From: Parapristionchus giblindavisi
Lineage: Eukaryota > Nematoda > Chromadorea > Rhabditida > Diplogasteridae
Direction of reading: 5' to 3'
Assembly (NCBI GenBank): GCA_943737045.1
Contig: CALSFV010000067.1
Location: 372,001-436,000, forward strand
Length of the DNA: 64,000 nt
Shown: positions 13,201 through 24,915 of the stretch, piece by piece
Numbering within the stretch: the first letter of the stretch is position 1
How the letters are laid out: every line of letters starts with the position of its first letter
Program-made: the position numbers and the translations under genes
Notes under the pieces: generated by a model
The model's input: only the letters and a program-made list of their open reading frames with translations
The model's database searches: none
What the model was told of the DNA's origin: nothing

Positions 13201-13370
13201 GGGATCTGTAATTACTGAATGTATAAATTATTATAGTCCCTGACTTACTTTGTTCTTATTGTTGCGAATACTACCAATGAATTAAAGAAGATCCCAATAA
13301 GTGTTAGTGTGGTATAGATGGTAGTGACAATGTAGATGGGAATCTCCAGATCATTGAAAACGGTGCTCAT
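10202..13370 (-). CDS. Srsx-class 7TM chemoreceptor, 9 exons
   Basis: Complete gene for a predicted 307-residue G-protein-coupled chemoreceptor. Exons: 13370-13249, 13205-13142, 12972-12895, 12503-12381, 12331-12261, 11666-11536, 11403-11281, 10929-10842, 10325-10202. They sum to 924 bases and every junction keeps frame. Seen: helix 1 with IGIFFNSLVVFATIRT, SLHNSCNYLIAFGAVCDVLH in helix 2, SIGMDRFISAIFP (the DRF in DRY position) in helix 3, VVVLGWFLTMGGVLIARLFF in helix 6, and NSSLAANYFVYYKTSSEYR closing helix 7. That last motif is typical of Srsx. An acceptor-like TTTTTAG lies one base upstream of the ATG, which suggests spliced-leader trans-splicing. A TTAA MITE lies in intron 7. The first three exons are repeated in the tandem duplication. 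Confidence 0.85.
10986..11097. repeat. 112-bp TTAA MITE, copy 1 of 3
   Basis: Terminal inverted repeats of the type AGGGAGCGTAACCTC with TTAA on both sides (10982-10985 and 11098-11101). The interior is palindromic with the words CAATGGTCTCTTC and GAGAACAGAGAAATA. It lies in intron 7 of the Srsx gene. Sister copies are at 50541-50653 and 62216-62315. Confidence 0.8.
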
Positions 13371-13978
13371 TCTAAAAATAAATACAAATACTTGAATATC
13401 GAAAAAAAGCAATAAAACCTAAGGAGGCATATGGACTAATCATTTTCCCGGATGTGTGTGAATTACCGCGGACAAGTAGTATCCTACTAACCCACACCTT
13501 ATGAGTAGCTCTAAGATATGTTGTCGCAAAAAAAGTGTGTAAATGAATATTTAATACATACAATAAAAAAATAAAGTATCGGAGATTGTGACTCCACAAC
13601 CGTCACAATGGCCCAATCGCAAAGAGAACAAATGAGACATAGGGATAGGGTTGTATTTATTGCAATAACCATGAACGTATTTCTGGTCGATGAAAATCAC
13701 GTTAGCATGAACTAAAGAGCTAGATAATTATATTTAATAGAAAGGCTCTGGTCAGTGCAGTGTATAGTTGTGTCAACTACGGTGTATTCCCATGCTAATT
13801 TAATTCTACAAAGTATTGGCAATAGCATAGAAAAAAAGTAATGTTGCATGGGCCCAACCATGTATCTTTCTCAAAAAGACAGCACATACAATTTCAACGC
13901 GACATAGGAACATAACAATAAACGATCAATTGATCTATTTTCCATTGGTTGAGATTATGCGAGTCTACGAGGGACTAA
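13371..13978. other. Upstream region of the Srsx gene, no gene seen
   Basis: AT-rich, with no recognised coding exon or RNA gene. It is the presumed promoter region of the minus-strand Srsx gene and is repeated in copy 2 (23654-24261). Confidence 0.5.
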
Positions 13979-14604
13979 CAAGGGAATGTCTCAATTCGGC
14001 CCGGCCTTATGAGATGTCAATAGTGCGACTAGAATCAGTTATAGATGCTGATCCCAAATCCGTTTTTAGACAGTGCCTAATCGACCTGAGCTTCTAGAAA
14101 TCGATATTTAAATTTGGCTTTCTGGCCTGGCTGGTCAATTCGAAAGTTCATTTGGTCTCCTACACTAAACTATGCAGATGGGTTCGTAAACTCATCTATC
14201 AACCATCGAGACAGCGACCTGCTTTCCTATTTTCTTTTCTAGTTTTCCAAAATATTTTAATCTTTTAACAAAAAAAAATCAGCAAAAGAAAACTGCTTCA
14301 AAGGGGATCGAACCCGTGGCAATCAAAAGAGAACGTGGACACCTTATCCACTACACTACGTAGGTTATTCCTCGAGAATTGATAGATGTTTTAACGAACC
14401 CATCGGGATAGTTTAGTGTAGGAGACCACCCGAACATTCGAATCGACCAACCACCCCAGAAAGCCAAATTTCAGTATCGATTTTCTCGAAGCTCAGGTCG
14501 ATTAGGCACTGCCTAAAAACGGATTTGCGATCACCATATTTAACTAATTTTAGTCATACTATCCACATCTCATAAAGTCAGGCCGAATTGAGACCATTCC
14601 CTTG
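13979..14604. mobile_element. Tc4/Tc5-like foldback element D, copy 1
   Basis: A 626-bp foldback with termini CAAGGGAATG and CATTCCCTTG, arms of about 200 bp and TAA on both sides (13976-13978, 14605-14607). Removing the element restores CTAAG, matching the CTNAG target and TNA duplication known for C. elegans Tc4 and Tc5. A tRNA-like sequence sits in the loop. No transposase is encoded. Confidence 0.85.
14300..14365 (-). pseudogene. tRNA-like sequence in loop of foldback D, copy 1
   Basis: Minus strand: A-box match TAGTGTAGTGG (14358-14348) and B-box GGTTCGATCCC. The acceptor stem is not complementary and the anticodon arm is irregular, so it is not a functional tRNA. It occupies the spacer between the two arms of the element. 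Confidence 0.55.
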
Positions 14605-14632
14605 TAAGTCGCTTATTGCCCGTAGGTGATGG

Positions 14633-14836
14633 ATGTCGGTCTTCTCCCACGCCTTTTCTAAAGACATCAACAGCCAGAACCCAGTATCATCAGCAAAAAA
14701 AAACCATCTCTCACATTGCCCACCCCAATCCGTGATGATTTTGGTGGAAGTGTGCTCGACAGGCAAGACTCCTGTCGTGGATTTCAGCGTAAAGATCAAT
14801 ACGTCAGAACGATTTTTGAGAAGGCCCTTCTCCTAA
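14633..14836 (+). pseudogene. Mariner transposase fragment, copy 1
   Basis: A 67-codon open frame containing QSVMILVEVCSTGKTPVVDF followed by VKIN. It resembles the stretch of nematode mariner transposases between the first and second catalytic aspartates (consensus SVMVWAG--STGKTPL-F--GVKIN). No start, HTH or catalytic triad is present. It directly abuts foldback D and is repeated in copy 2 at 24916-25119. Confidence 0.6.
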
Positions 14837-17553
14837 GGTTCCGCTCCCACTTCAAAGGGACTTACTAGGTGATTCAAGATTCAGCGCCTACTCACTCGGT
14901 TAAATTTATCCAGGCATCTGCCCAACTTCATCCCATCTGCAGAGGGCCCTCCAACCCCCCTCCCCCTGAACGATCACGTTCTGCTTCTCCGTCTAGTCAG
15001 TATTCGAGAAGGAGGCGTCAACCATAGATCATCAAGAAAACGGCATGAGATAAGATCGACGTATCCTCCTTGCGGGCCGTAATCAGCTCGGTCATTCGGC
15101 ATCTCAGAGGCGTGATCGCGGCCAATGGAGGCGAGATCGTTCATTGTTATGTTCTTATTGTCAATGGCAAATGTGATCCGTTTGAATTGTCTATGAAGGT
15201 TTTTGTGAAGATATGCGGTTTTTTTCGTGTAACAGTACTTTTAGAACATCCATGTTGATATCACAAAATGATCACCTAACACAATCTTTTCAATTGGAGC
15301 AATATACCATTATGTATCAAGAAAATAAAAAAAATTATATACGTTTGTTGACGGCTTGAAAATACCAAGAAAGATGGTGCAATTTATATCCTATTTTCGT
15401 ATTTCTATCCAGTCTGTTATTTAGTCACGTGTGATTTATTGAATTGAGTAGATTACCATAAAAACGACCCCTCACAATTTTCTCTGCCTCAGAATTTTGT
15501 GGTTTCAAGCATCTTCGTGAAATACTGTGAGCAATTCTTGTAAGATTACTTATTGTGAAAACAAATTATAATATCTCCAGAGAAATTTTAATGAAATAAT
15601 GTTACCTACTGGATAATATGCATTCGTGCAAATACACGGTCGGTACGAGCATGAACAAAATTAAATTGATAATAAGTCGTGCTGCACGTATTTAACTCCT
15701 TTTTTCGTGCCATGCCGTGCATTTGGAGATCATTTTCAACCTTTGTGTAGCGATGTGTTGGCTGTTTTTTTATCCGAATATTCAAGGAAAATGAAAGAGA
15801 ATTTGACGAATACACGAGTTGGCTCGAATTTAAAACAAATTATCATATGCCAAAAGCGGTCATACTGCCATAGAGAGTGAAGAATGGGATACGCAGTAAT
15901 TCTGTTACAGCATTGGTGTAAAACGGTACAATTTCATTTTCTACGAGCAATATGTTTCTGTCATATATATGCAGCATTAGGTAAGTAACAAAAATAGAAC
16001 CGAAAAAAAATTTTGAAAAAATATTCCAGTATGAATAATCGGTTCTCAACAACCGCATCCATGAACTAAAATATAATTAACCCACCCGATCTTCATTTCT
16101 CCTTTTTTTCTTCTTCTGAATCACTGACAAATTCAGTATTTGCGAATAAAGACAAAGAAGGGACTCCAGTTACCAGAAAACACTGAAGAAGGAGGACACT
16201 GACTAATAGATAATGATTTCTAAACGTATTCAGACTATGTGTGCCAATCAGAACATTAATAAATCCAGAATAAAGTTAAAGAAAAAATAAAAAGTTCCCG
16301 ATCTCTTAGAGATTAATGTAATAGGTACGTAGGAGGAGTAGTATTTCTATTTATCAGATATGTATAAATCTAAATGATATCTTGTGATCTACCACAAATT
16401 AACGACAATTTACAGTCTCCATTGAGATCAAAAATGTAGCGCGGTATCGTACACAAAAGACTTTCAGCCAGATGGTAGACAGGTGAATGGAAACATTTTA
16501 AATGTGAACATATGGAGTGTGTAGTTTTATATTAATGAGTACATATAATATCGCCGATAGAAAATGTTCACGCATATAGTGGTATGTTTAGGGAGAATTA
16601 TGTGGGTCGAGACACAATAACACTTTTATTCGAAAATTTGTAAAGTACAATTGTGACATTGTTGTGTCCTGTTTCAATAGTAAACCATCGCAATGTAGTT
16701 TTATAAAGTTGGACTAAGTTCAGCTAAGTAGCTATGGAAATAAAGATTACGAGAGCAATTATGATATGAAACCAGAACAAACAGTTTGAAGGAATATGTA
16801 AACTTTGGTTTTTTGGCGGTTTGTTCAATTTGAATAGTTGACATTATTTTCAAATTACGCGTTCTGCTTCTATTTTTTTCTTTCGTGTAACAATTTATAT
16901 GGGTGGTCTACTATCCAGTGTGGAATATTTTCAACTTGCTGAGTACCCATAATGCGATATTGACGAGAGAAAAGTTAAATATTCGATCGAAGTTGATGGT
17001 ATGCTTGAAAAATCTTGAATACATCAGAGATTCCCGAATATGTTGAATACGGAAGCTTCCGTGGCATTTTAGTAAATTTCATAACGTATGTTTTGGAAAG
17101 ATGTGAAACATTCTGTGCTCGTGTAGTCTTGCGCCAAACAAAATTAAACCAAACAAACTCTTTAAACATGAGTGTTTTAGATTCTCGTATCTCATTTTAC
17201 AATCACGTTCAATGTAATATAAATTTAATTGGACTATAATAGCGTTGTTCCATAACGTGTTTATTGCTACATATCCGTTTCCTCCACCACATCGGGGATT
17301 ATCAAATTTGCTTTCAACTATTCGTTTAACAGTGCGAGTAAGTAACCCTTATCACATATCTCTAAAAATCGGATACAAGTTCCTTGTTAGCTACCACCAT
17401 GAGGGCATTTCAAGGTGTGCAGACCGATGTTTGAGATCTTCTCACTAAGTGTTATATGTGAAAACATATTATTATTGACAATCACTAATGACACACAGAT
17501 GATATAAGAAGGCGTTAAAATGTTCCACTTTTTGGATGTTAATTTGGCTCTCA
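14837..17553. other. Intergenic DNA inside the duplicated unit, copy 1
   Basis: No supported gene. A hydrophobic minus-strand frame at 16058-15843 (SKFFFGSIFVTYLMLHIYD) could be a stray transmembrane exon of a lost receptor, but I found no partner exons. The frames near 17015-17239 (plus) and 16975-17169 (minus) overlap each other and resemble nothing. The same sequence recurs in copy 2 at 25120-27836. Confidence 0.4.
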
Positions 17554-17834
17554 CAAGAGGAATATCTCAAGTCAGATGGCAATAACATGACTAGAATCAG
17601 TTTTCAATGCTGATTACGAATTCGTTTTATTGTAATAAGTTGATTCATCGCCCGGGGCGAGAAAATCTATTTTAATATTTGCGTGATTTTCTATTATATA
17701 CAAACCACATATAATCCTAAACACCCCTGATAGTGTAGTGTATCGAAATAAATTAAGATGATTTTTTCGAATATTTAAAAAAAAGTACAACAAAAGAATA
17801 TGCCCTCGAGAGGAATGAACTGACAACTTACAAA

Positions 17835-18095
17835 ATGATAAACAACCACCTTATCCACTACAGGGAGTTCAAGAATTACGAAGACTTTTCATTTTCCCAA
17901 ATGTTCCTTTTCTCAAATTCACTCCACAGAAACCGTGGACACCCCCAAAAGCTACTCTTTCACAGGATTTCCAGTCGTAGATTTAGATGGTTTTTGTCTA
18001 ATAGAGTTGTTAATAATTGGAATACTCTCGATTTATCTATTGTAAATTCGCCCAACCCCGCAGTTTTTCGTAACAGTATCAAAGCTGTGATCTAG
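17835..18095 (+). pseudogene. LINE reverse-transcriptase C-terminal fragment, copy 1
   Basis: An 86-codon frame with RFRWFLSNRVVNNWNTLDLS then FRNSIKAV. The pattern R-FFS-RVVN-WN-L----V---S---FK--L is the conserved tail that follows the reverse-transcriptase domain in many non-LTR retrotransposons. Only this tail is present, followed by an AT-rich stretch that may be the old 3' UTR. A copy lies at 28118-28378. Confidence 0.6.
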
Positions 18096-18277
18096 ATATC
18101 GCAGCATTTTCGTCGTTCTTCCTGTTTTATTCGATATTTATTATTTACAGAATATCGTTACTTTCTCTTGTTCAAGAATCGATAAATTATTATTATTATT
18201 TCAAGTGCAGTTCATCAATCAAGTTCAGATGGTAATATCTTTTAAACAATAACATAACATTTCACAACCCACAATTA

Positions 18278-18745
18278 CTTCTCGATTCGATCTCAGGCCA
18301 CGCCGAGGTACTGTCGAAGGCGGGTAGCGTATCCTTACACCACTGCTGGACAATCTTGATTTGTGGTCAGGGGTGGAGTCCTGCTGGAGGAACCTGCTGG
18401 AGGTATTGTTTCCGAAGTGCCTCTTGGACCACGGGTCGCCGGTGTGTCAGCAGCTCTTTGCATTTCTTGATACCTGCTCGTCTAATGTTTCCAGATAGAA
18501 TGACGTTTTCTCATGTAATATGGACTCCGAGTAAGCGCATGACAATGCTCCACATTGATTCAACAAATTTCCCTGTTTCCTTGAGCATTTTTATCATGAT
18601 CATCTTAGGATACCCTTTTATCCGCTCCTTGACCATTTTGATTTTCTTCTTGATGACAACAGTGGGTTTCTTACCTCTTACATCATGGTCAGCAGTGATA
18701 CCAAGCTTATTGACGGTCGAAGAAACTAATCCGTTTTCGCCGTAA
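18278..18745 (-). pseudogene. Mariner transposase fragment, HTH to linker, copy 1
   Basis: Minus strand: an HTH-like stretch (KKKIKMVKERIKGYPKM, then MLKETGKFVESMWSIV) is followed by NIRRAGIKKCKELL and VQQWCKDTLPAFDSTSAWP, the last matching the mariner consensus before the second catalytic region. The order is scrambled by frameshifts (copy 1 and copy 2 differ by one T near 18513) and the catalytic residues are missing. Dead element. Confidence 0.55.
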
Positions 18746-19760
18746 GTCGCTGAACGACGTTCATTTTATGCGTTCCCATGCATACAGCGCAACAATCGCC
18801 ACGCATCGGATGAAGTTTTCATTATCTTGAAAAGCAATTAAATGAAACAAAACCATTAGTACTGATAAGATAAATGGTTGTATTTAAAAAAATAAAATAA
18901 AAAATTTCGCGAACCATTTGCGACAAAAATACTGGCACACACAGGAAGTAAGTCTTCGTAATTCTTACTAGGGATGTTGATCCAACAAGGTATGATGATG
19001 GTTTGTTTGGAAAATCACACAAAATGTAATATCGATTTTCTTTTTTTGAAGCTCAATTCGATTGCGAAATGTTTAAAAACGATTTCGTAATCGGCATTGA
19101 AAAATGATTCTAGTCATGCTATTGCAATCTCAAAAGATGAAGCGCTGAACAATTGAGATTGTTTGCTAAACTGTGTTTTCAATTTGAAAGTTGCATTTTG
19201 TCAGATTCTTTTCTTCAGTACCAGCAATAATTGATCAATGTTCTACGTAACCATACATGATGTGACCCTACTCTGTTCCTCTTCGTGTCATAAGAATCTG
19301 TAAGTTATTTTAGATGTATAAATTCCGATATAAAATTAAAAATTTCTGACTCCGTATTATTCTTGTAAACTTGTATTCTTTACTTTGCAAATTAACATAA
19401 TGTTGGCCAACAATGTAAAACTCAATAAAAAATGCATAACTACCAAAAACTTTTTTTTTCATTTCAGCCCCTTCATTTCAGGAACTTGAATCATTTGCAT
19501 TATTCGATGATGACAAACAATTTGTATTGTCTGGTTATTTGCCTTTGTTGACAATTATGATATGAACACACAATGAACAAATATTGATAAGAGTGATCTG
19601 TATTTATTTTCTACAAGAATCATATCAAACTTGAAAAATGATCCTGCTAATATTCGTATACTGATTCATTTCCAACTTTCTATCCCAATCTTATTTCCTT
19701 ATTCGAAGTATTGTCTATCGAATACTTCATATCTAGTTTAAACTTTCCTATTTCGCAGTG

Positions 19761-22646
19761 ATGGATAATCAGATAACAATTTCCGTAACTCATGACGGGT
19801 ATCATTACATTCCATATAGTTATGGTCAAATCAACGCCTTCGAACATCTTTGGAACGTAAACTGGGTAAACATTCTTTACTCTTTCATTGGTGTGAAATG
19901 GCACTTTAAGGCAAAAACATTCTTTCACAACTATTGGTACTACTCTATATATCTAGCGATAATTTATTCTGCTTCAGTGCATATTATGAACAGGTTGGTG
20001 TCTTTTTTTTCACTTTGACAACGGAGTAAGGCCAGGTAGATCAAACTTAATCCATTATTTCTGCTTTGTTTCTATTGAAATCGGAATTAAATCGTTTTGT
20101 TCTTTTTTAAATGAACTACAGGGTGCGGCAGAATTATGGAAACACGATCTCCTGCATTTACCAGTGGTTTTTCATCGTTTTGTGCGTTTCCCCGGCGCTC
20201 GCGAAATAATTTCATTGAAATTCACCATATTCAGCATCTCGTATCTGAGGTTGGTGTTGATTGCTTTACATTCTGTGAAATGACACGCCCTAGAATAGAT
20301 GCCTGTCCTTCTGCCTCGCACTGCGTCGGCGGAACGCTTGGTGGCGCTTTCTCTGATAAGACGCTGTTCACAGTCGAACAATCGTACAACCCCCAAAACA
20401 ATAGGATATTGGTAGAGGACTCTTATGAAGCAGATGAGAGATGAATAGAGGCTCTCTTCCTCGTAAAGTCATGGTTTGGGCTGACATGTGTCCCTTGGGA
20501 CGAAATTTCCGGGTTTTCATCGTTTCCGGAGACAAGGTGAACTAGGATAACAACCTGTAAGATATCCAAATGGAGTGTATGGGCCCTGGGGCCAAGCGTC
20601 ACTTTGGGAACATGCATTGGAGCTTAAAGAAAGATTCGGCGCCGACTCCCAAGGCAAAGATTGCGAATCTCTGGCTCAAGACCCCGTTTTCACTCCTTCA
20701 CCCGCTCCTCGGAATGGCCTCCTACTCTCCCGATCTCAACCCCCTCGACCTTTTTGTGTGATCAGTACTTGAAAGCAATACCTGTGCTCGTACCAACTCG
20801 AATCTTGAGTCGCTCAAGACGGCCCTTCTCCGGAAATCGGAAAGAATCGATCAAAAATACCCTTCCGCCACCGTCGTTTTCACGTATTCCGTTTGAAGCT
20901 AGTTATTGACGCGAAAAGAGGCAGAATTAAGAAGTTAACACAGATTGTTGTTCATATGATAGCTCTTGATAAAATATTATATGCTGAACCGATTTGCTCA
21001 ATACATGTGATCAGGGGAGATCAAAGATCGTGTTTCCATAATTCTGCCGCACCCTGTATTATCGTTAAGTCGGAAATTTATTTAGGATGATGAAACCCCA
21101 GAAATCGATTAATCTTACATGGTTCCTTGTTGCGTGGAATTCAGTCTTGGCATTATTTTCCTTAGCTGGAGCAATTCGAGTTGGCGAAGAGTTCATGTGA
21201 GTATTCCAATGCATTTACTTTTAATAAATCAAAAGAGATCAATCGAATTTGAATGATAATTATCTGTTCGTTACTGACAACAATCGCGTGTAGAGAAGTT
21301 TTAGTATCATAAAATTTGATGATCATCAAGAGTTCATATTTCAGATATGTCGTTGGAAATCATCCTCTTGTTCATTCAATATCATATATGGTGGATCCGT
21401 ACGGACCCGCTGCCTTCTGGGCATTCATGTTTGCTGTTAGCAAGGTTACAAAGGACAAATAATTTTTTTTTAAATCTCACATAATAGGAAAGATAAGGGG
21501 GTGTGACACAGTCTAAATAGAAATCGGCACACCTATTTTGGTGAAAGTGAGATAATGATGTGAAAGTTCCTGTAGTGGTCCGATTGATTTTCTCTTGAAG
21601 GTTATCGAACTAGGAGACACTGTATTCTTGGTTCTCCGTAAGAAACCTCTGATATTTCTACATTGGTATCATCACGCAACAGTTCTCATCTATGTGTGGC
21701 ATTCTGGTAATACAATCTTTACAATACAAAAGAAAACAATGACTCATAAGTGTTTTACATTTAAGCCCGAGAGCTAGTCGCGAGTGGTCGTTGGTTTATT
21801 TTCATGAACTTCTCTATTCATTCCCTAATGTATACATACTATGCTATTACTTCTGGTAAGTTGACAGTCTTCAATGGTAGGAAAGATTTATACAATATGA
21901 ATGAAGTCATTATCAGCCGGATTCCATCTACCTCGGTTTCTGTCTATGTTGATAACTACTCTTCAAACGGCTCAAATGATGATCGGTCTAGCCATATCGT
22001 GTTCAACTTTCTACCTAAAAATGATTGGAATGGTAATTCGGCATCTATCATTCATGTCGTCTGTATGTCATAGTGTATTATCTGAGACAACACTCATTTG
22101 AAGAATGCAGCTTAGCGTTTCTTTTTCTCAGCTTGTGTTAGAGTATGCCGTTAAGTATAAGATAGGTTACCGACATAATCCAGTGCGCATTCCGATACCC
22201 CGACAAAAGCATGAATCATGAAGGTTGCTCACAATGCCTATCATGCCTATCACAAAATTAACATGTGATAAAAAGCTTCAAAAGTAAGGACTTCGATCGG
22301 GTCAACCATCTTGATTCCCTGTATCAACACGTTGACGCTTTTCAAATCACATGTAATTTTGCAAGACTGCGAATCGTAACCCTCGTCACTATTAAAACTG
22401 GAGTGAAAACGGGTTGATTCATTTTGCGGAGTTAAAATTTATATTTATTTATAGATATAGATAGTATAGAAAACGTTTATCGTCCGGCAAAATTATGAAA
22501 TGCTTAAATTTCAGCACGTTGAGCAGTCATTCGGGAATCTCGCTCTGTGCTTTGCAATCTATGCATCATTTGCACTTCTGTTCATCAACTTCTTCCGACG
22601 ATCGTATCTTGTCCATGATAATATCAAGAAAGAAAAACATAATTAA
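19761..22646 (+). CDS. Very-long-chain fatty acid elongase (ELO family), copy 1
   Basis: Predicted ER-membrane 3-ketoacyl-CoA synthase that condenses malonyl-CoA with a fatty acyl-CoA, the first step of chain elongation. Exons: 19761-19993, 21086-21196, 21345-21444, 21601-21706, 21766-21855, 21917-22032, 22515-22646; 888 bases, 295 residues, the usual ELO length. Seen: [16 protein letters not shown] followed by the histidine box LHWYHHATV in exon 4, then [20 protein letters not shown] and a C-terminal helix [17 protein letters not shown] with basic tail. WYHH is the form common in elongases of saturated, monounsaturated and branched substrates. TTTCGCAG ends three bases before the ATG, so trans-splicing is likely. 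Intron 1 holds a mariner element. The duplicate at 30045-32930 is also intact. Confidence 0.93.
20119..21056 (+). mobile_element. Degenerate mariner element in elongase intron 1, copy 1
   Basis: Termini CAGGGTGCGGCAGAATTATG and the inverted equivalent (about 31 bp), flanked by TA dinucleotides (20117-20118, 21057-21058), the Tc1/mariner signature. Transposase pieces on the plus strand: [20 protein letters not shown] (first catalytic Asp region), [27 protein letters not shown] (second Asp) and [13 protein letters not shown]. They lie in different frames with stops, so the element is dead. Confidence 0.88.
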
Positions 22647-23007
22647 ACGATAAATTATACTTTTTTTTAAAATTTTTTTTAATTGCACGGTTAGCATTAT
22701 TAACGGTTTGTATTGCTTGATGAACCATGACAATAGGTAGTGAGAACAGTAGTCAAAGATGTCATTAACAATAAGCCTGGTTTATTCTCAGTACAAGTAT
22801 GGTATAGACAACAATGGAATGTTATTAGCGTACAATGAAATAGATCTAATTCATCGGAGTATAGGTTGGGAATAAATTCATTTTCCTATAGATGATGATA
22901 ACAATAAAGATGATGCAAACCTTAAAAAAGTTTACTTAAATGCACTTTAACATGTATTTATTTTTAAAGAATATTCGCACCTTAAGAAATAAATCCGAAT
23001 TCTTTAT
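22647..23007. other. Spacer after elongase copy 1 and duplication junction
   Basis: 3' flank of the elongase gene. On the minus strand, 23005-22936 repeats the final codons of the gene that ends at 33220, left behind as a fragment by the duplication. The two copies meet at 23005/23008 with AT between them. Confidence 0.7.
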
Positions 23008-23177
23008 AATAAATACTTGACGACAATGAGGAAATTAATTGAAAACAATATTGACTTCATTTTAACTTTTCGACACATTAATAAGATAGGTGTAAATATC
23101 ATTAGCAATTATTGTTCCCATTATTTGCGAGTCTAACTCGACACTTTTAACAAAGAATAAATCAATATTTATGATAC

Positions 23178-23653
23178 CTGAAGCATTTGACAATGCCAAC
23201 TGTTTGTGAAAACAACACCAGAGAAGATATAATATACACGAGGGATGTGACCCATCTGAAAGAAAATATCATATGATTTGATCATAGGGAGAATCGCAAA
23301 GAGATGACGTTTCGATGATTTTCAAGAATAGATTGACTCTTCTTGATATTTTCTCTCTAACATCGATATCTGTAGTTCTTTTTCCATATAAATTAGGTCT
23401 ACATTTTTTTGCTAATTGGCTCACCTGATGCAGTACATCGCACACTGCACCGAAAGCTATGAGATAATTGCAAGAATTGTGCAGGGATCTGTAATTACTG
23501 AATGTATAAATTATTATAGTCCCTGACTTACTTTGTTCTTATTGTTGCGAATACTACCAATGAATTAAAGAAGATCCCAATAAGTGTTAGTGTGGTATAG
23601 ATGGTAGTGACAATGTAGATGGGAATCTCCAGATCATTGAAAACGGTGCTCAT
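23178..23653 (-). pseudogene. Truncated Srsx receptor, exons 1-3 only
   Basis: Exact counterparts of Srsx exons 1-3 at 23653-23532, 23488-23425 and 23255-23178, with start codon and splice sites intact. The duplication breakpoint at 23008 removes exons 4-9, so only helices 1-2 and part of 3 can be encoded. Downstream on the minus strand lies the 3' flank of elongase copy 1. Its promoter region is also duplicated, so a truncated or chimeric transcript is possible. Confidence 0.9.
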
Positions 23654-24261
23654 TCTAAAAATAAATACAAATACTTGAATATCGAAAAAAAGCAATAAAA
23701 CCTAAGGAGGCATATGGACTAATCATTTTCCCGGATGTGTGTGAATTACCGCGGACAAGTAGTATCCTACTAACCCACACCTTATGAGTAGCTCTAAGAT
23801 ATGTTGTCGCAAAAAAAGTGTGTAAATGAATATTTAATACATACAATAAAAAAATAAAGTATCGGAGATTGTGACTCCACAACCGTCACAATGGCCCAAT
23901 CGCAAAGAGAACAAATGAGACATAGGGATAGGGTTGTATTTATTGCAATAACCATGAACGTATTTCTGGTCGATGAAAATCACGTTAGCATGAACTAAAG
24001 AGCTAGATAATTATATTTAATAGAAAGGCTCTGGTCAGTGCAGTGTATAGTTGTGTCAACTACGGTGTATTCCCATGCTAATTTAATTCTACAAAGTATT
24101 GGCAATAGCATAGAAAAAAAGTAATGTTGCATGGGCCCAACCATGTATCTTTCTCAAAAAGACAGCACATACAATTTCAACGCGACATAGGAACATAACA
24201 ATAAACGATCAATTGATCTATTTTCCATTGGTTGAGATTATGCGAGTCTACGAGGGACTAA

Positions 24262-24887
24262 CAAGGGAATGTCTCAATTCGGCCCGGCCTTATGAGATGT
24301 CAATAGTGCGACTAGAATCAGTTATAGATGCTGATCCCAAATCCGTTTTTAGACAGTGCCTAATCGACCTGAGCTTCTAGAAATCGATATTTAAATTTGG
24401 CTTTCTGGCCTGGCTGGTCAATTCGAAAGTTCATTTGGTCTCCTACACTAAACTATGCAGATGGGTTCGTAAACTCATCTATCAACCATCGAGACAGCGA
24501 CCTGCTTTCCTATTTTCTTTTCTAGTTTTCCAAAATATTTTAATCTTTTAACAAAAAAAAATCAGCAAAAGAAAACTGCTTCAAAGGGGATCGAACCCGT
24601 GGCAATCAAAAGAGAACGTGGACACCTTATCCACTACACTACGTAGGTTATTCCTCTAGAATTGATAGATGTTTTAACGAACCCATCGGGATAGTTTAGT
24701 GTAGGAGACCACCCGAACATTCGAATCGACCAACCACCCCAGAAAGCCAAATTTCAGTATCGATTTTCTCGAAGCTCAGGTCGATTAGGCACTGCCTAAA
24801 AACGGATTTGCGATCACCATATTTAACTAATTTTAGTCATACTATCCACATCTCATAAAGTCAGGCCGAATTGAGACCATTCCCTTG
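24262..24887. mobile_element. Tc4/Tc5-like foldback element D, copy 2
   Basis: Duplicate of 13979-14604, differing by one base seen near 24657 (CTCGAG versus CTCTAG). The flanking TAA duplications are preserved, so it arrived by segmental duplication and not by a new insertion. Confidence 0.85.
24583..24648 (-). pseudogene. tRNA-like sequence in loop of foldback D, copy 2
   Basis: Identical to the tRNA-like sequence at 14300-14365, with the same A-box and B-box. Confidence 0.55.
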
Positions 24888-24915
24888 TAAGTCGCTTATT
24901 GCCCGTAGGTGATGG

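Larger units (their letters stand above)
17554..19130. mobile_element. Degenerate D-family foldback containing older fragments, copy 1
   Basis: The left end (from CAAGAGGAATATCTC) runs into GGCAATAACATGACTAGAAT and GCTGATTACGAATTCGTTTT, words shared with the D-type element at the window's right edge. Their inverse appears at 19060-19130 (ACGATTTCGTAATCGGCATT, ATTCTAGTCATGCTATTGC). Between the arms lie a LINE tail and a mariner fragment. Terminal sequences are too eroded to define a target duplication. Confidence 0.5.
12725..23005. repeat. Tandem segmental duplication, copy 1 (10.28 kb)
   Basis: Direct repeat of 23008-33289 at a constant offset of 10283, then 10284 after a single-T insertion in copy 2 near 18513. 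By eye I found only about seven differences (near 14376, 16588, 18513, 18577, 18607, 22377 and 22640); I did not align every base. The two copies are joined head to tail with two extra bases (AT, 23006-23007). The unit contains the 5' exons of the Srsx gene, a foldback transposon, a LINE fragment, mariner fragments, a complete elongase gene and the last few codons of the gene at 33220-36176. Confidence 0.97.

Noticed and set aside
16975..17239. Overlapping frames on both strands, one with a YVLERCETFCARV stretch like a receptor helix 3 end
   Set aside because: No neighbouring exons with receptor motifs on the same strand; the two frames overlap each other.
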